Of a stretch of 64,000 nt of DNA, positions 50,101-61,554 are shown piece by piece. This DNA comes from Adiantum capillus-veneris. Its lineage: Eukaryota > Streptophyta > Polypodiopsida > Polypodiales > Pteridaceae. Where the stretch lies: the NCBI GenBank assembly GCA_014529385.2, contig CM043942.1:8562001-8626000 (forward strand), written 5' to 3'. Each line of letters starts with the position of its first letter. Position 1 is the first letter of the stretch. Position numbers and translations under genes: made by a program. Under the pieces are notes generated by a model. It ran no database searches, was not told the origin of the DNA, and saw only the letters and a program-made list of their open reading frames with translations.

Positions 50101-51145
50101 TGGCTGACAATAATCAAGAGAGTAGAATGAATATTGACAACTTTGATTTTGCACATGAAGGTGCTAATGATGGTTCCCCCATGTTTGTCAATTATCTTGT
50201 TACTAGGTTGCAACAAGCTATGGGCAACCCTGCTTTGCAAGCCGAAGTTACTCAAAAACTTTGTGCTTATGGGATTTCCCTTCCTCTCCAAGAGGAGAGA
50301 GAGCTTAGGAGGCCTCTTGATGAGATTCCCAAAAGAAGAGACTCTCCCATAAGAGAGGAGGAATCCAAAGAACGAGAAAGGAGCAAATTACTAAGTTCCT
50401 CTGAAGATGTAGCTCCACAAAGACGGCGGTCTAGACGATCGCCAACTCCTGCCAAGCCTGGAAATGATCATCACTTCAAAAGGGAAGAGAGGAAACAAAG
50501 GAAGAAAAAGGCAAGAAAGAGACCACCCTCTTCTCCTTCTTCTTCACCTTCCTCCTCTTTAGACGAAAGCAAAAACTATTCTCCTAGAGAATACAAGAGG
50601 AGAGGACATCGCAAATCTTATCCTGCATGGCAAAGGTCTCAAAAGCTCAAGAAATTCAAAGAGGGAGAGAAGAGTATCTCTTTTCTCACCTATGATGGCA
50701 CCTTTGGTGCTACTGACAAAGTATTGGCCTTCATCCAACAATTTGATTCGGCCTTTGGAGACGAGGGCTTCACACAGCCCTCCAAGCTATTTCATGTAGC
50801 TATGCACTTCCAAAAATCTGCTCGTCAATGGTGGGCTAGCCTTCGTGGAAACGAAAAAGTCCCAAAGACATGGAAAACTCTACGAGTTTCCATCATGAAG
50901 CAATTCCTTAGAAACTATGCAAAGAACAAAGTGTTTACCAAATGGCGGAGTTTGAAGCTGCTCTCCAACGAGTCTATCCACAATTATGTGGAAAAGTTTT
51001 GGAATTTACATCTCAAGGCTACTATCTTTCAAAAGATAGACTTTGCCAAGAAAAAGCAACAATTCTGTGCTTGATTACCTGAAGAAATGACCGAGTATGA
51101 CAACTCCCAACGGCATGTTCTATCATCGAAGTAATCCACCACACT
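50101..51145 (+). pseudogene. Gypsy gag
   Basis: MADNNQESRMNIDNFDFAHE starts a frame open to TGA 51072. It has an N-terminal domain, a Lys/Arg/Ser-rich middle (RRRSRRSPTPAKPG, PPSSPSSSPSSS) and the capsid part (FLTYDGTFGATDKVLAFIQQ, FHVAMHFQKSARQWWASL, SIMKQFLRNYAKNK). After the stop the same frame continues as LPEEMTEYDNSQRHV, then a frameshift leads into the next block. Confidence 0.88.
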
Positions 51146-52144
51146 ATGGTTGCTTTGCACATCAATTTCCAAGAAGGGGCTAAAAGAAATGCCAAGCCCA
51201 TGGAAAACAAAGATCGAAATGATGCAAAGGGGAAGAACAATTGCCAAAACTCTTCCCAAGGAAACTTCAACAACAACAACAACAACAACAACAATAGCAG
51301 CAGTAGCAACAACAACAACAACAAAAACAACCAACAAAAAAAAAAAACAACAACAACAACAAAAACCAACAACAACAACCGGTCCAAAGAGAAGGGAGTT
51401 TACAAAGATAAAAATAAACTCTCTCCTGAAGAGTTAGAAGCTTTTCGGAAGGACCACAAATGGTTTAAGTGTAGGGAACAAGGACATGGCTACCGTTCTT
51501 GCCCCAAAAGAAATGCCCGCAACAATGAGGCTCCTAGAGCTTTCACGATCGAAGATCCAAAAGAGGATGCTCATTGCAAAGGATCACCTCTCTCCTATGC
51601 TTGGGGAAAGACAAAGGAGCATGATGCCTTCATCTTGTTTGACCTTGGCTCTACTCACAACTTCATATCAACGGATTTGACCACTAAGTTGGGCATTCAA
51701 GCTTTCAAAATGGGAGATACTATAACTGCCGATGGAGCTTTCAAGGGACAACAAGCCTCCGTTACTCCCTTGATTGGGAAGTTGAGGCTTCATGTCCAAA
51801 GCTACGTCGACAAAGAAGACTTTTTCATCTCTCCTCTCTAACATGAGGATGTCATCCTAGGGGCACCATGGTTCAACCGCATGGTTGTCAACATGAAGTT
51901 CCCTAAAAGGAGAATCTACTTCACCTATAGAAAAAAGAGTATGTATATAGATGCTAATGAGCCCGGTCGTACTATACCACTTGTAAATTCACCTGATTTT
52001 GATAAATCAATGAAAAGCTCAGATTTTGCGTACATGATTTTTGTTAAAGAGTCTCTAAATGATGCTAATGTTTTATCAAATGAAAATGGTAGGAATCAAG
52101 GAGAGTTAGACTTGTCTAATTTTCCAAGATGTTTTTATCGATGA
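51146..52144 (+). pseudogene. Gypsy gag C-terminus and aspartic protease
   Basis: An Asn/Thr-rich low-complexity stretch (CAA repeats, 51267-51380) precedes a knuckle WFKCREQGHGYRSCP whose first Cys is replaced by Trp. The protease active site is FILFDLGSTHNFIS (about 51630), Leu standing where Ser or Thr is usual. A TAA at 51839 splits off HEDVILGAPWFNRMVVNMKF, the second conserved protease block, in the same frame. Confidence 0.85.
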
Positions 52145-53385
52145 TATCCCTTTGGACTTACTCCAAAACGAGGGGATGATGACCATCGAATTGAGCTCCT
52201 ACCAGGAAGCTCACTGCCTAGCAAGCATGCTTATTGAGTTTCCCAAGTTCAACAAGAGGAGATCATGAGGAGGCAAGTACAAGAATTTGGCGACAAAGGG
52301 ATGGTGAGGCCTAGCTCATGTCCCTTTTGTTCTCGAGTCCTTTTAGTGCAAAAGAAAGATGGTACATACCACATGTGTGTGGACTATCGAGCGCTAAACC
52401 ATATCACTATTGAAAACAAATTTCCCATATTGCGGGTAGAAGATTTGTTTGATAAGCTACAAGGTTTGACCTACTTTAGTAGGATTGACCTTAAAAGTGG
52501 CTATCATCAAGTAAGGATAGTGAATGAAGATATCCTAAAGATCGCGTTCCGTACAACGTTTGGTCTTTATGAATATATAGCCATGCCTTTTGGCTTGACT
52601 AATGCACCGGCCACATTCAATCGTTTAATGGAAAAAATATTTAGATCCTATCGCAAATTCACTGGAGTGTTCTTTGATGATATCATCATCTACTCCAAGT
52701 CCTTGGAGGAGCACAAGCAACATCTCCAGGTAATTTTTCAAGCTTTGAGGGAGAACAAGCTTTTTATCAATCAAAAGAAGAGCGAATTCTTCCTTCAAGA
52801 GATTCAATACTTAGGTCATATTATCTCTCAAGATGGTATCCGTATGGATCCATAAAAGTTGGAGGTAATAAAAGCATGGCCTAATCCAAGGAATCTACAT
52901 GAGCTAAGATGCTCTATTGTTGGTATGTGTGCATACTATAGATGCTTCGTAGCAAAATTCTCTCAAATAACGGGACCATTAAATGACTTAACAAAGAAGG
53001 ATGCTAAGTACTCATGGACTGCTAAAGAGCAAAATGATTTTGACAAGCTCAAAGAGAAGCTTACCTCCCAACTAATCCTTATGTTTCGGATCTCTCAAAA
53101 CCATTGGAGGTCCAATGTGATGTTTGCGGTGATTGCCTTGGACCAGTATTACTTCAAGAAGGGCATGCCATATCTTATGAGAGTGAAAGGCTTAATTCGG
53201 ATGAACGGGTCTTGGGCATATATGAAAAAGAGGTTTTAGCAGTTCTACATGCCCTAGACACATGGAAGTACTATATATTGGGGACTCCATTTATTTTGCA
53301 AACGGACCACCAAAGTCTCAAGTACTTCATGACCCAAACCAAGCTTTCTGACAAACAAATAAGGTGGGCAAATTTTCTTTCGTAA
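52145..53385 (+). pseudogene. Gypsy reverse transcriptase and RNase H
   Basis: RT blocks in order: VRPSSCPFCSRVLLVQKKDG, YRALNHITIENKFPI, TYFSRIDLKSGYHQVRI, AMPFGLTNAPATFNRLME and the catalytic VFFDDIIIYSKSLEEH (YVDD-type box as FFDD, 52670). A TAA at 52853 is followed in frame by KLEVIKAWPNPRNLHELRC (connection). RNase H follows after a frameshift: LEVQCDVCGDCLGPVLLQ, YEKEVLAVLHALDTWKYY and FILQTDHQSLKYF. The RNase H first acid position reads C-D-V-C, altered from the usual TDAS. Confidence 0.9.
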
Positions 53386-54857
53386 TTTTATTTTCATATT
53401 TCTCTCATTGCTGGTAAGCACAATCAAGTGGCTGATGCACTTTCACAACAACCAAGAGTCTCACGATGATCTATCTTCTATGATAGATGAGTATGCTACT
53501 GTCCCTGACTTTAAATATATAATGTCATCCCTTGCCTTGGGGAAGAAAGAAGAACCATTCACCTTGCCGGATGGTTATCTTCTCCATGGCAATAGGCTAT
53601 GTGTTACACACTCCCTTTGATAAATTCATGTATGAATCCCATGTTCCTCCCTATGCGGGGCACATGGGGCATTCAACCTACTCTTTGAGGAGTAGAGACA
53701 TATTATATTGGCCTACCATGAAAGTGGACATACAAGAGTATGTTTCAAAATGTGGTATGCCAAAAGACCAAGTATGATAGAGGGAAGCAACTTGGATTAC
53801 TCCAGCCATTGCCAATCCTTAATTCACCATGGGAGAGTATATCCATGGATGTCATCTTTGGATTACCCAAGTCTATCCATTGGGACATGGGAATATGGAC
53901 AATAGTCGATAGGTTTAGCAAGCAAGCACACGTTTTTCCTATTAAAAAGACTATTAAGGCACACCAAATGGAAACTCTCTTCATATCTCAAATTTTCAAA
54001 CACCCCGGATTGCCAACATCCATTATGCCAGATAGAGATCCTAGAATGACCAGTAATTTCTGGAAATGTCTCTTTGAAAATCTATGTACAAGATTGAATT
54101 TCTCTTCAGCCTATCACCCACAAACTAATGGACAAAGTGAGATAGCCAATCTTAAAATATTCAATCTACTAAAGACTTATGTTACAGAAGTACATCAACG
54201 CTCACAATGGAAAAAGTACTTACCGCTTGTATAGTATGCGTACAATAATATTGTCCATACTACTATGGGAAAGACACCTTTTGAGATCATAGAGGAAGAC
54301 CTAAAAGTCCCTTGCTACTTAAATTACATGGGAAGGTGATGCCGATGAGTATAGCCGTGACATACAAGAATCTTTCCAAAAGATTAAGGAGGCTCTATCC
54401 ATCTCTCAACAAAGGAAAAAAGATGCTACTAATAAGCACAAAAGGGCCTTAAAATTCAAAGAAAATGATTGGGTCTTACTCAAGTTTCCCAAGGCTTGAT
54501 TAAGGCAAATGATGGGCAAAAATCCTACGAGCCATGAAAAGTATTATGCTAAACTAGCAAAAAGATACTATGGTCCTTTTCAAATCTTGAAGCCAATCAA
54601 TGACGTGGGCTTATCAACTCAAGTTGCCCAACCATTGGCTCATACACAATGATTTTCATGTGAGCCTACTTAAGACCTACAAAGGAGAGACACCAAGTGA
54701 ACAAATTATTGAAGACCCACCAGAAATCGAAGACCGAGAAGAGGTGCTACAACCCGAAGCTATCCTTCGGCATGGCGACAAGATACTACGACATGGTAAG
54801 ATTATCCGACAGTATCTTATGAAGTTCAAAAATTATCCTTTTGAAGATGCTAGATAG
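53386..54857 (+). pseudogene. Gypsy integrase and C-terminal domain
   Basis: The HHCC zinc region reads YAGHMGHSTYSLRS ... YVSKCGMPK (53650-53760). The catalytic core has SMDVIFGLPKSIHWD, SIMPDRDPRMTSNFW and YHPQTNGQSEIANLK, giving D-D-E. The C-terminal block (54600-54857) reads NHWLIHNDFHVSLLKTYKGE and EILRHGKIIRQYLMKFKNY-like sequence, typical of chromovirus-side integrase tails; a true chromodomain fold cannot be judged. At least four frame breaks occur. Confidence 0.88.
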
Positions 54858-55280
54858 ATGCAAGGAATACAACTTAAGGATAGTATGAACCTTGTCAATG
54901 CTTACAAGGCTACATTAGAGTAAGCAAATGTACATGTTTCTTTTAAATGCTCAACTTTTTTGTCTAATAAGACTAATTCTTTTTTCCTTGGGCACAAATT
55001 TAAGTAGTATTCATGCTTATAATCATGTTTGTGATGATGACATTTATCAAACACCAAGTAGAATTTGTCACTCTACTTTGGGAGAATGAAATGGACTCAA
55101 GATAAGACATGCTTGCGGCAGCTAAGTCTCCCAAGCCCCAAATGGATTAGTCATACATCTTGGAATCATGTCGTATGTAAAAATGGATCCTCTACCCGCT
55201 AAGAAACATTGACTAATGACTAAGGATTTATCTCTTCTACCTCATAGTCGAGGACGACTATGATTTCAAGAGAGAAGTAA
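54858..55280 (+). other. 3' untranslated part of the gypsy element
   Basis: No frame of note. The purine stretch just before the LTR (aagagagaagtaa, 55268-55280) is the likely polypurine tract. It is weak because it is interrupted by T. Confidence 0.6.
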
Positions 55281-55559
55281 TGCTATAAATCTAATATCTA
55301 ACCAACCCAATGATTTTCTCATACTTAACTGATCGTTTAATGTGGAAGAATAAACGCGAACAAGGGTTAGAATATAGAGATATGCTTATGGATCTATCTC
55401 AACACAAGGCCAAAGTCAAAGGGTCCAAATGAGAGATGGTATGTCAAAGAGCAAGGCTAGAATGGAGCTTAAAGACCTTAAGGGTTAGCTTCATTAAAGA
55501 CCTCCAAAGGTTAGTGTTAAAAGTCCTTAGACCTTAGGCAAGGTAGGGCTGTGCTTGAG

Positions 55560-55775
55560 GTAGGAACCTAGCCCAAGCTTGAGGTGCTTCTTGTGCTTGC
55601 TGACTAAGGTGCTTGAGGTGCTTGTCGTCCTTGCTGATTAAGGTTCTTGAGGTGCTTGTCTTGCTTGCTGACTAAGGTGCTTGAGGTGCTTTTCATGCTT
55701 GCTGACTAAGGTGCTTGTCGTGCTTGCTGACTAAGGTGCTTAAGGTACTCCATCACTAAGGTGCTTGAGGGGCTT
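55560..55775. repeat. Minisatellite in the LTR, about 35-bp unit
   Basis: Five to six copies of 'ggtgcttgaggtgcttgtcg' + 'tgcttgctgactaa', with variation between copies and shorter half-units. Confidence 0.9.
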
Positions 55776-55811
55776 AAGGTGTTCCCAAAGTCAACCACAA
55801 TCCCTACTCAT

Positions 55812-55837
55812 GGGGGGGGGGGGGGGGGGGGGGGGAG
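55812..55837. repeat. Poly-G tract, 26 bp, inside the LTR
   Basis: Twenty-six consecutive G directly after the minisatellite. Confidence 0.95.
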
Positions 55838-56912
55838 CCCTAATTGTAGGGGCAAAAGAGAGAACACACACAACCTCACACAAGGCAAGCCTAGTCTAAA
55901 TAATCAACAAGGACACATGTCAAGTTCCTCTCCATGTTACCCTCATAAGGTACCTAAAGCCTATTGGTTGGCCTTTAAAGGTGTCCAATAATTTTTTAGC
56001 TAATTTAATTAATAGATTATGCATTTATCAAGTCCTCTCTCTCAAAGGGGAAAGGGGGACACTTGTCCCAAGGCTAGAATGGCTGCTTGATATACACTAT
56101 GCATGTGATTGGCTAGGCTTGTAGGGGTCCAACCAACTTCTGGCATGAGCTACAAGGGGGGGTCGACCAAAGCAAGCTGGGGGTGTGCTTGGGGGGTATA
56201 CTCTCTCTCTCACACACACTGGCATAAGCTCATTCCTTGCTTGGCAAAGTGCAAGAGCTCCATCTCCTTCTCCAAGCTTGTTGAGAAGTTGAGAGCCTAC
56301 ACCAATACTCTTGGCTATGGAATGCAAATCCAATCAAGAGCCATGCTTCAATGCTTAAGCTTGCCATCTTCATCATCATCATCATTATGCTATTATTCTA
56401 TGCTATGCAGGAAGAGTGATGATAAGTGAGGAACTATCTCTTTCTCGTATGTTACTTCGTCTTCCTCTTCCCTACTCTCATTCCCTGCTAGCTCTCTCCA
56501 CCCTCAAAGGTGTTTGAGGCCTTAGGACTGAGTCCGAGGATGGTTAATTCTTTTATAAAGTTTATGTTGTGCTCCTGATGCATGAAGCTTTCCATATTCA
56601 TTGCATCACCGAGGTCACAAGGGACACAAAGATTGTATTGTACCAAGTATCTCTTTATGGAAGAATCTATAATACAAAAGCCTATTGGAGGGGAGACTGG
56701 CTCCACATAAATCCGGTCCTCAGTTGTTGTCATGTTCTCTAATTCACTCTCTTGCAAAAGTATTTTTTATGCCAAATTAATTAAGTATAATGTTTATGTT
56801 GCTACTCCTAATTAAGTTCACCCTCTATGTTATCAAAGTAGTCTCATAAAAATGCTCACTCTAGTTTTCTTAATTTTGCTATTCTCAAAGTTCTTAGGCC
56901 ATTTCCATTACA

Positions 56913-57339
56913 ATACATGTGCTATATAGTTGAGGGAAAAGGATATGCCTTCCTTATCACTTATTTCTACAACCGAGCTTATGAAGATCTCTTGTGAAGA
57001 TAAAATAGAAGTCTTTTTGTGTTATTCATTGTGTCACTATTTGTCAAATTCGGATAATAGTTTAATAAATGACAATTTCTCAATGTCTCATTCTCCAATC
57101 TCTTCTCTTCCATCTCTTACTACTCTATCACAAGGATGAGAAGATGTTGCTGGCGTTGTGTATTGATGTGTATTGTTTCTATATTGTACCAAAGAAGGCA
57201 AAAATGAATCATTTTGGTTACCCAAAAGGACAATTTTGTACTCTATAGTACCATATTTGGTGTCTACAACCAGTTTTGGCATTTTACCATCTGCATGAAG
57301 TTGGATTTTTTAAAACTTTTTTGTTTTGGTGCCATAGGT
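56913..57339. other. No gene recognised; first TACCAAA/TTTGGTA words
   Basis: Just right of the gypsy LTR. From about 57180 the words 'gtaccaaag', 'tttggt' and 'gtaccatatttggtg' begin to appear in both orientations. The same words dominate 59.8-61.4 and 62.9-64.0 kb. Confidence 0.55.
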
Positions 57340-59700
57340 TGAGCTATACCAAAGATTCAAGAAGGATCACCCTACAATAGTCGTGTCTCTTAAATGCTTT
57401 GAGGCATTAAAACCATACTTTGTTCGGAAGTTGAAAGAGAGATATACATTACATGAAATTTGGACTCACAAAGGGGCCCTTTAAGGAGTTTGACTTTACC
57501 TCTCTCTACCAAACTGGCACATATATAAATGTTTGCAAACAAACTCCAAGGTCGGCGGAGGTTTGACAACGTCCTCTTCAAGCCCATATACTGATATATA
57601 GCATGCCATGAGATTCCTCATAGTTTTGAAGATTCTTTTTTTGATTCACTTAGATTCCGACAGAGTTGTCACATCATAGGTGAATCAAAAAAAGAATCTT
57701 CTAAAATATGAAGAATCTCATGGTGTGCTATATATCAGTAGATAGATCTTGAGGAGGACATTCTAATTGTCAAACCTCCACCAACTTTGGAGTTTGTTTG
57801 CTAAAATTTATCCATGCGTCCGTTTTGGTAGAGAGAGGTAAAGTCAAACTCCTTAAAGGGCCCCTTTGTGAGTCCAAATTTTAGCTAATGCTTGCTGTTG
57901 TCTATCCCATGTGCAGATGCTCTATTTCAAAGAGGATTCTAATTAGATGCGGCAAAACAGGTTTAGGCATCACGAGAAAGGTCACCTTTGCACTTGCTCC
58001 ATATGTTGTAGAAGTGATGATACAGGAGAGTATTTTGCAAACCAAGAAGTATGTCAGCACATCACTAGTATGTGGGAATCCATCATGTGCTCGAAATAGT
58101 GAATACCATGCCAAGAAATTCTTGATGGGGCACTACTCCCAATGTGGTGTACGGATGTTGACATTTTGTCTCAGTGAAATAGCAAAGGATAGCAGGGAGG
58201 TGTCTGTGAAGGTTTTCATGGATGTTAGAATAGGATAGGTTGATGTAGGTGGGAGTGAGAAGAAGAGAAAGGACTTAATTGTGCAATGAATGAAAAATGC
58301 AGCTTTTCTTAGTCTATTTTCATCCCACCTCACAAGATTTTTCAAGCACAACTTTGTCTTTCGCTGGCAAGCCCAACAATTCAAGAATTGTTTGCTCAAG
58401 TTTCCTAGCAATGTCGTTGTATCAGTTATTAACTTTGGAGAGAATTATTCTTTTAAAATTTAGAATGAGATCTAGTCAATACATTGATGGTCTACTTAAG
58501 TCACAATACTTGTGCACATCACTTATGTAAGAAATGCAAAAGGTGGTGTTCAAAAGATGCTACAATTTTACATATCAGATGATAGCCAGCACGATACATT
58601 GTTTGTACAACATTGTTTCATGCTTCATGACAGGTAGCTGAAACAACATGGAAATTATTTGAAGCACCATTGGGTGTGGTCAGATGGTGCTGCTTCACAA
58701 TTCAAAGCCCGTAGACCTTACTATTTTGTGGCGAGGTACTATCAGATGACATGCTTGCATATGATGCATAACTTCTCAGCATCCGACCATGGAAAAGGAG
58801 AGCATGATGGGGCAAGGGTAGTCATCAAGAGAACCTTGACGCATGAGCAATTGAAACCAGATGGCTGGCCTATGAAGTGTGTGGCTGATGTGGTCAACTT
58901 TTTGAATGCAACTTTTTAGCCAAGAGAACAGTCTCACAAGTCTAATACATAGAGAGTCTTTTGGCTTATTGGCACAGATGATGTGCAACGTGATCTCTAG
59001 TGGGACTGCGAGCACATCGTGGGCTCTATTTCATTGTGCTAATGACTATTCAAAGGACAACCAATTTGCCGTACGCTTTCAAACACTTTCATGCTTTTGT
59101 GATCCATGTATGAGTGGGCTATGGAGAAGATGCAAAAAAAGAATGCATATAGAAGAATGGAAATATGTTTCCATCAAACCACTACCAAAGTCTCTAAATA
59201 TAGGAAGGGACAACAAAGAGGATGATGGATATTTAAATTCTATGCCGATGAGCCAAGTTTCTATCTTGCCATTGTATGAAGGATGCCCTAAAATGTTATG
59301 TGGAATGCTTTTTATTGGGGATACCTTTACAATGAAAGCAACCGAGGCTGAAGAGGACTTCTACCTTATCAAATGCATGAAAGTGTTGTACCAGATAGTG
59401 AGTGCACAGAAGGATAAGTGGCATAACAAGATTGTTAGAGGCGGGAAGGTTGAAGGCTTCTACTATGGCCAAGTGGAAGGAAAAGTTGATATAGCCTATT
59501 GGATCAAACATCTCCAGTCATGATCTACTCACATCTTGTAAGGGCCATACGTTTCCCAATGGAGCCTATTGCAGGAGTCCTTAATCGATTCAAGTTATCT
59601 ACTGAAATATATGAGAACATATACAATAACATTCCATATTATGATGATGAGAGCGATGGTGCATCCATGTTACTTGAAACACAATTCCAAAACCCCTAAG
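57340..59700 (+). pseudogene. Decayed transposase-like gene (SDG..SQFK family)
   Basis: Pieces in order on the plus strand: ELYQRFKKDHPTIVV and EALKPYFVRKLKERYT (57343-57450); an inserted inverted repeat; ACCCLSHVQMLYFKEDSN and HHEKGHLCTCSICC (57883-58010); FLMGHYSQCGVRMLTFCLSE (58100-58180); FKHNFVFRWQAQQFKNCLL and VVSVINFGENYSFKI (58340-58460); FYISDDSQHDTLFVQHCF (58565-58620); HHWVWSDGAASQFKARRPYY and HNFSASDHGKGEHDGARVVI (58663-58820); GDTFTMKATEAEEDFYLIKC (59320-59380); and a C-terminal part IYSHLVRAIRFPMEPIAGVL ending SMLLETQFQNP at 59697. Two acidic motifs (ENYSFK region, where the first acid reads Asn, and SDG) look like an RNase H-fold catalytic pair; this and the family link are from memory. 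At least five frame breaks or stops. It is not hAT, MULE, CACTA or PIF by any motif I can see. Confidence 0.65.
57456..57881. repeat. 426-bp inverted repeat (about 195-bp arms) inside the transposase-like gene
   Basis: The left arm (57456-57650) starts aaatttggactcacaaaggg and the right arm (57680-57881) ends with its complement. Both include 'ggagtttgactttacctctc' or its complement, and the tips of the loop are 'ttttgattcac' and 'gtgaatcaaaa'. It separates KERYT from CCCLSHV, so it looks like an insertion into coding or intron sequence. It contains no coding frame. Confidence 0.9.
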
Positions 59701-60469
59701 TGGGAGAGTGAATGCTTTTTCTCCTAGACAGAATACATCTTTTTGTCCTCATGATTTACTGTTTTTCTTGCTATTCTTCACTTCCTCTATTTAATATTTG
59801 AGATTGTTGTACATTAATTGTCAAGCTCCGTACTAACTTGCCCCTAACCAATACCAAAATAATACTAAGTAGCACCAAAAGGGAGCTAATCAGTACCAAA
59901 ATGATGACAAGCAATACCAAAATTTGGTACTGTAGAATTCTTTGCATAAGTTCATGTACAACACTATGAGAATTTGGTGCAAGACAATGGATCAAGTTGC
60001 AACTATATATTTGCAACTTTAGGGTTTCAAATACAAGTGATGCACAATAGGGTCTCCAAAATCTGATAGACAACATGGCTCACTACCAGCATCATGAAGT
60101 GAACAATGCCAAATTCTCAAGAAAATTTGGTAATGGATAGCACCAAGTTTGGTACTGGATAGCACCAAATTTGACTCTGTTCTAGCACCAAATTTGACTC
60201 TGTTCTAGCATCAAATTTTGTGCATTTTCACCACAGTAATAACACCAATGTTAGGGATTTCAAAAAATATGCTTTTAGACTACAAACTACTAGACAACAC
60301 AATAAAAGACACTAGAGATCAAGATCCCAAGACAGTGTACCAAAAAAGTGGTTTTCCATTATATAATATGCGACATGATACAAAATTTCACCAAGTGCAA
60401 CAGTTCAAGAATCTCCTAGGTCAGGGGGATCAAATCTGGAAGAGTAACCCTCCATCTGTATGAAGTAAT
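59701..60469. other. Degenerate TACCAAA-rich DNA
   Basis: Words such as 'ataccaaaa', 'tagcaccaaat', 'agtaccaaaat' and 'tttggtactg' recur every 15-40 bases. One local direct duplication is 'tagcaccaaatttgactctg' next to 60160 and 60184. No gene. Confidence 0.7.
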
Positions 60470-61270
60470 CAACAACTACCCGGAAATATCATCTTCTATG
60501 TCAAAGATAGGGTTCTTGCGAGTGTACACTTTTGGGTACCGAATCCATTCAAGCAAACACGGAAAAATGAGGTCCGTCAAGTGAAAAGGGTGTTCTTTTC
60601 CTACCACAACATGGTAGTATGATCAAATTGTAAGACAATTCTCATAGTTATTTTTTTAGTGACTTGTATCGACATTCATTTACCAAAATTGTGTTGCTAG
60701 CATCAAAATCTTGGTGCCTTGCCCACACTATCTTTATATTCTTCAGGAAAACAGGCTTGTCACCCACTACTTTGGGCACACGCGGCACCTCCGCCATACT
60801 CTACCGCCAGGTCTCATAGTCTTCTTGGCAAAGTATATCTGCCATGCCAAAGAGGAGGTTAGATGTATGTGTAACTTAACCTTTGAAACACTCAAGGCTT
60901 ACATGAGTTACATGCAAAGTACTTCTGCCTCACATGTTGGGGGAAGCAAGCGTTCAACAAATCTAACACCTTTTTCCTTCTACAGCACGACCACAAAATT
61001 ATCTTGGCTTTCTTTTTAAGAGTTAGTATGAACTCCTCAACATCTGACCTTACAAGACAAATTAGCAAGCTATTGAGTATGATGATCCGCGGTTGTAAAA
61101 AACCCAAAGGCCTTCTGGAAGTTCGCTGCAACTTGCCAATGACACCCCATTAAGATCAAGCACAATCAGCAGCCCGGGTTTAGTAGCCACATCAGGCGTA
61201 AGCGTTGTGTTTATTGATGGCTCATCTAGCCACCAAGATTTTACTACAATACCAATAGTCCATATGAGTC
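60470..61270 (-). pseudogene. FCP1/NIF-like HAD phosphatase remnant
   Basis: The minus strand gives the HAD motif order. Motif I is KPGLLIVLDLNGV (about 61170). Then FILTLKKKAKIILWSCC (motif II, about 61010) is followed by LDLLNACFPQHVRQKYF. KPVFLKNIKIVWARH (motif III Lys, about 60745) is followed by SNTILVNECRYKSL (motif IV, about 60675), then FHLTDLIFPCLLEW and IRYPKVYTRKNPIFD. Family members dephosphorylate phosphoserine/threonine through the first Asp of motif I. Here motif I reads D-L-N-G rather than D-x-D and motif IV reads N-E where D-D is usual, so activity is doubtful. Pieces lie in different frames, separated by intron-like DNA (61060-61110, 60770-60890), so either introns or decay is possible. 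The first exon is uncertain. Confidence 0.6.
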
Positions 61271-61554
61271 GATGAAAATAGACAGTGCAAATAGATAGCA
61301 CAATCATCATATCATAAAAAGAAAATTGGTATGACACCAAAAACTACCAAATTTGGTACTCAATACTACTAATTTAGTACTGTATTGTGCAATACTTAGT
61401 TTGGAAATGAATAGTAACATTGGAGCACACTTACAAGCTGAACACACCACAATATTATAGAGAGAACAAGAGATGAAAGACAGAGGCCGAAAGTTGAATT
61501 GATTCGGTGAGATGAAAAGCACATTGTGCAAAATACATTTTCATATCATAAGGG

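Larger units (their letters stand above)
49438..56912 (+). mobile_element. Ty3/gypsy retrotransposon (chromovirus-like order), nearly full length, 5' LTR truncated
   Basis: The 5' LTR remnant (49438-49694) equals only the last 257 bp of the 3' LTR (55281-56912, 1632 bp). After the PBS (49696-49707) come gag, zinc knuckle, protease, RT, RNase H, integrase and a C-terminal region in the normal gypsy order. Several stops and frameshifts are spread along it. No target duplication can be shown because the true left end is lost. Confidence 0.92.
55281..56912 (+). repeat. 3' LTR of the gypsy element, 1632 bp
   Basis: It starts TGCTATAAATCTAATATC and ends TTAGGCCATTTCCATTACA. It is homologous to the solo LTR at 14514-16103. 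It contains a tandem array at 55560-55775 and a poly-G tract at 55812-55837, neither of which is in the solo LTR. Confidence 0.9.

Noticed and set aside
50559-51387. Minus-strand Val/Leu-rich open frames
   Set aside because: Shadows of the gypsy gag and its CAA-repeat low-complexity region.
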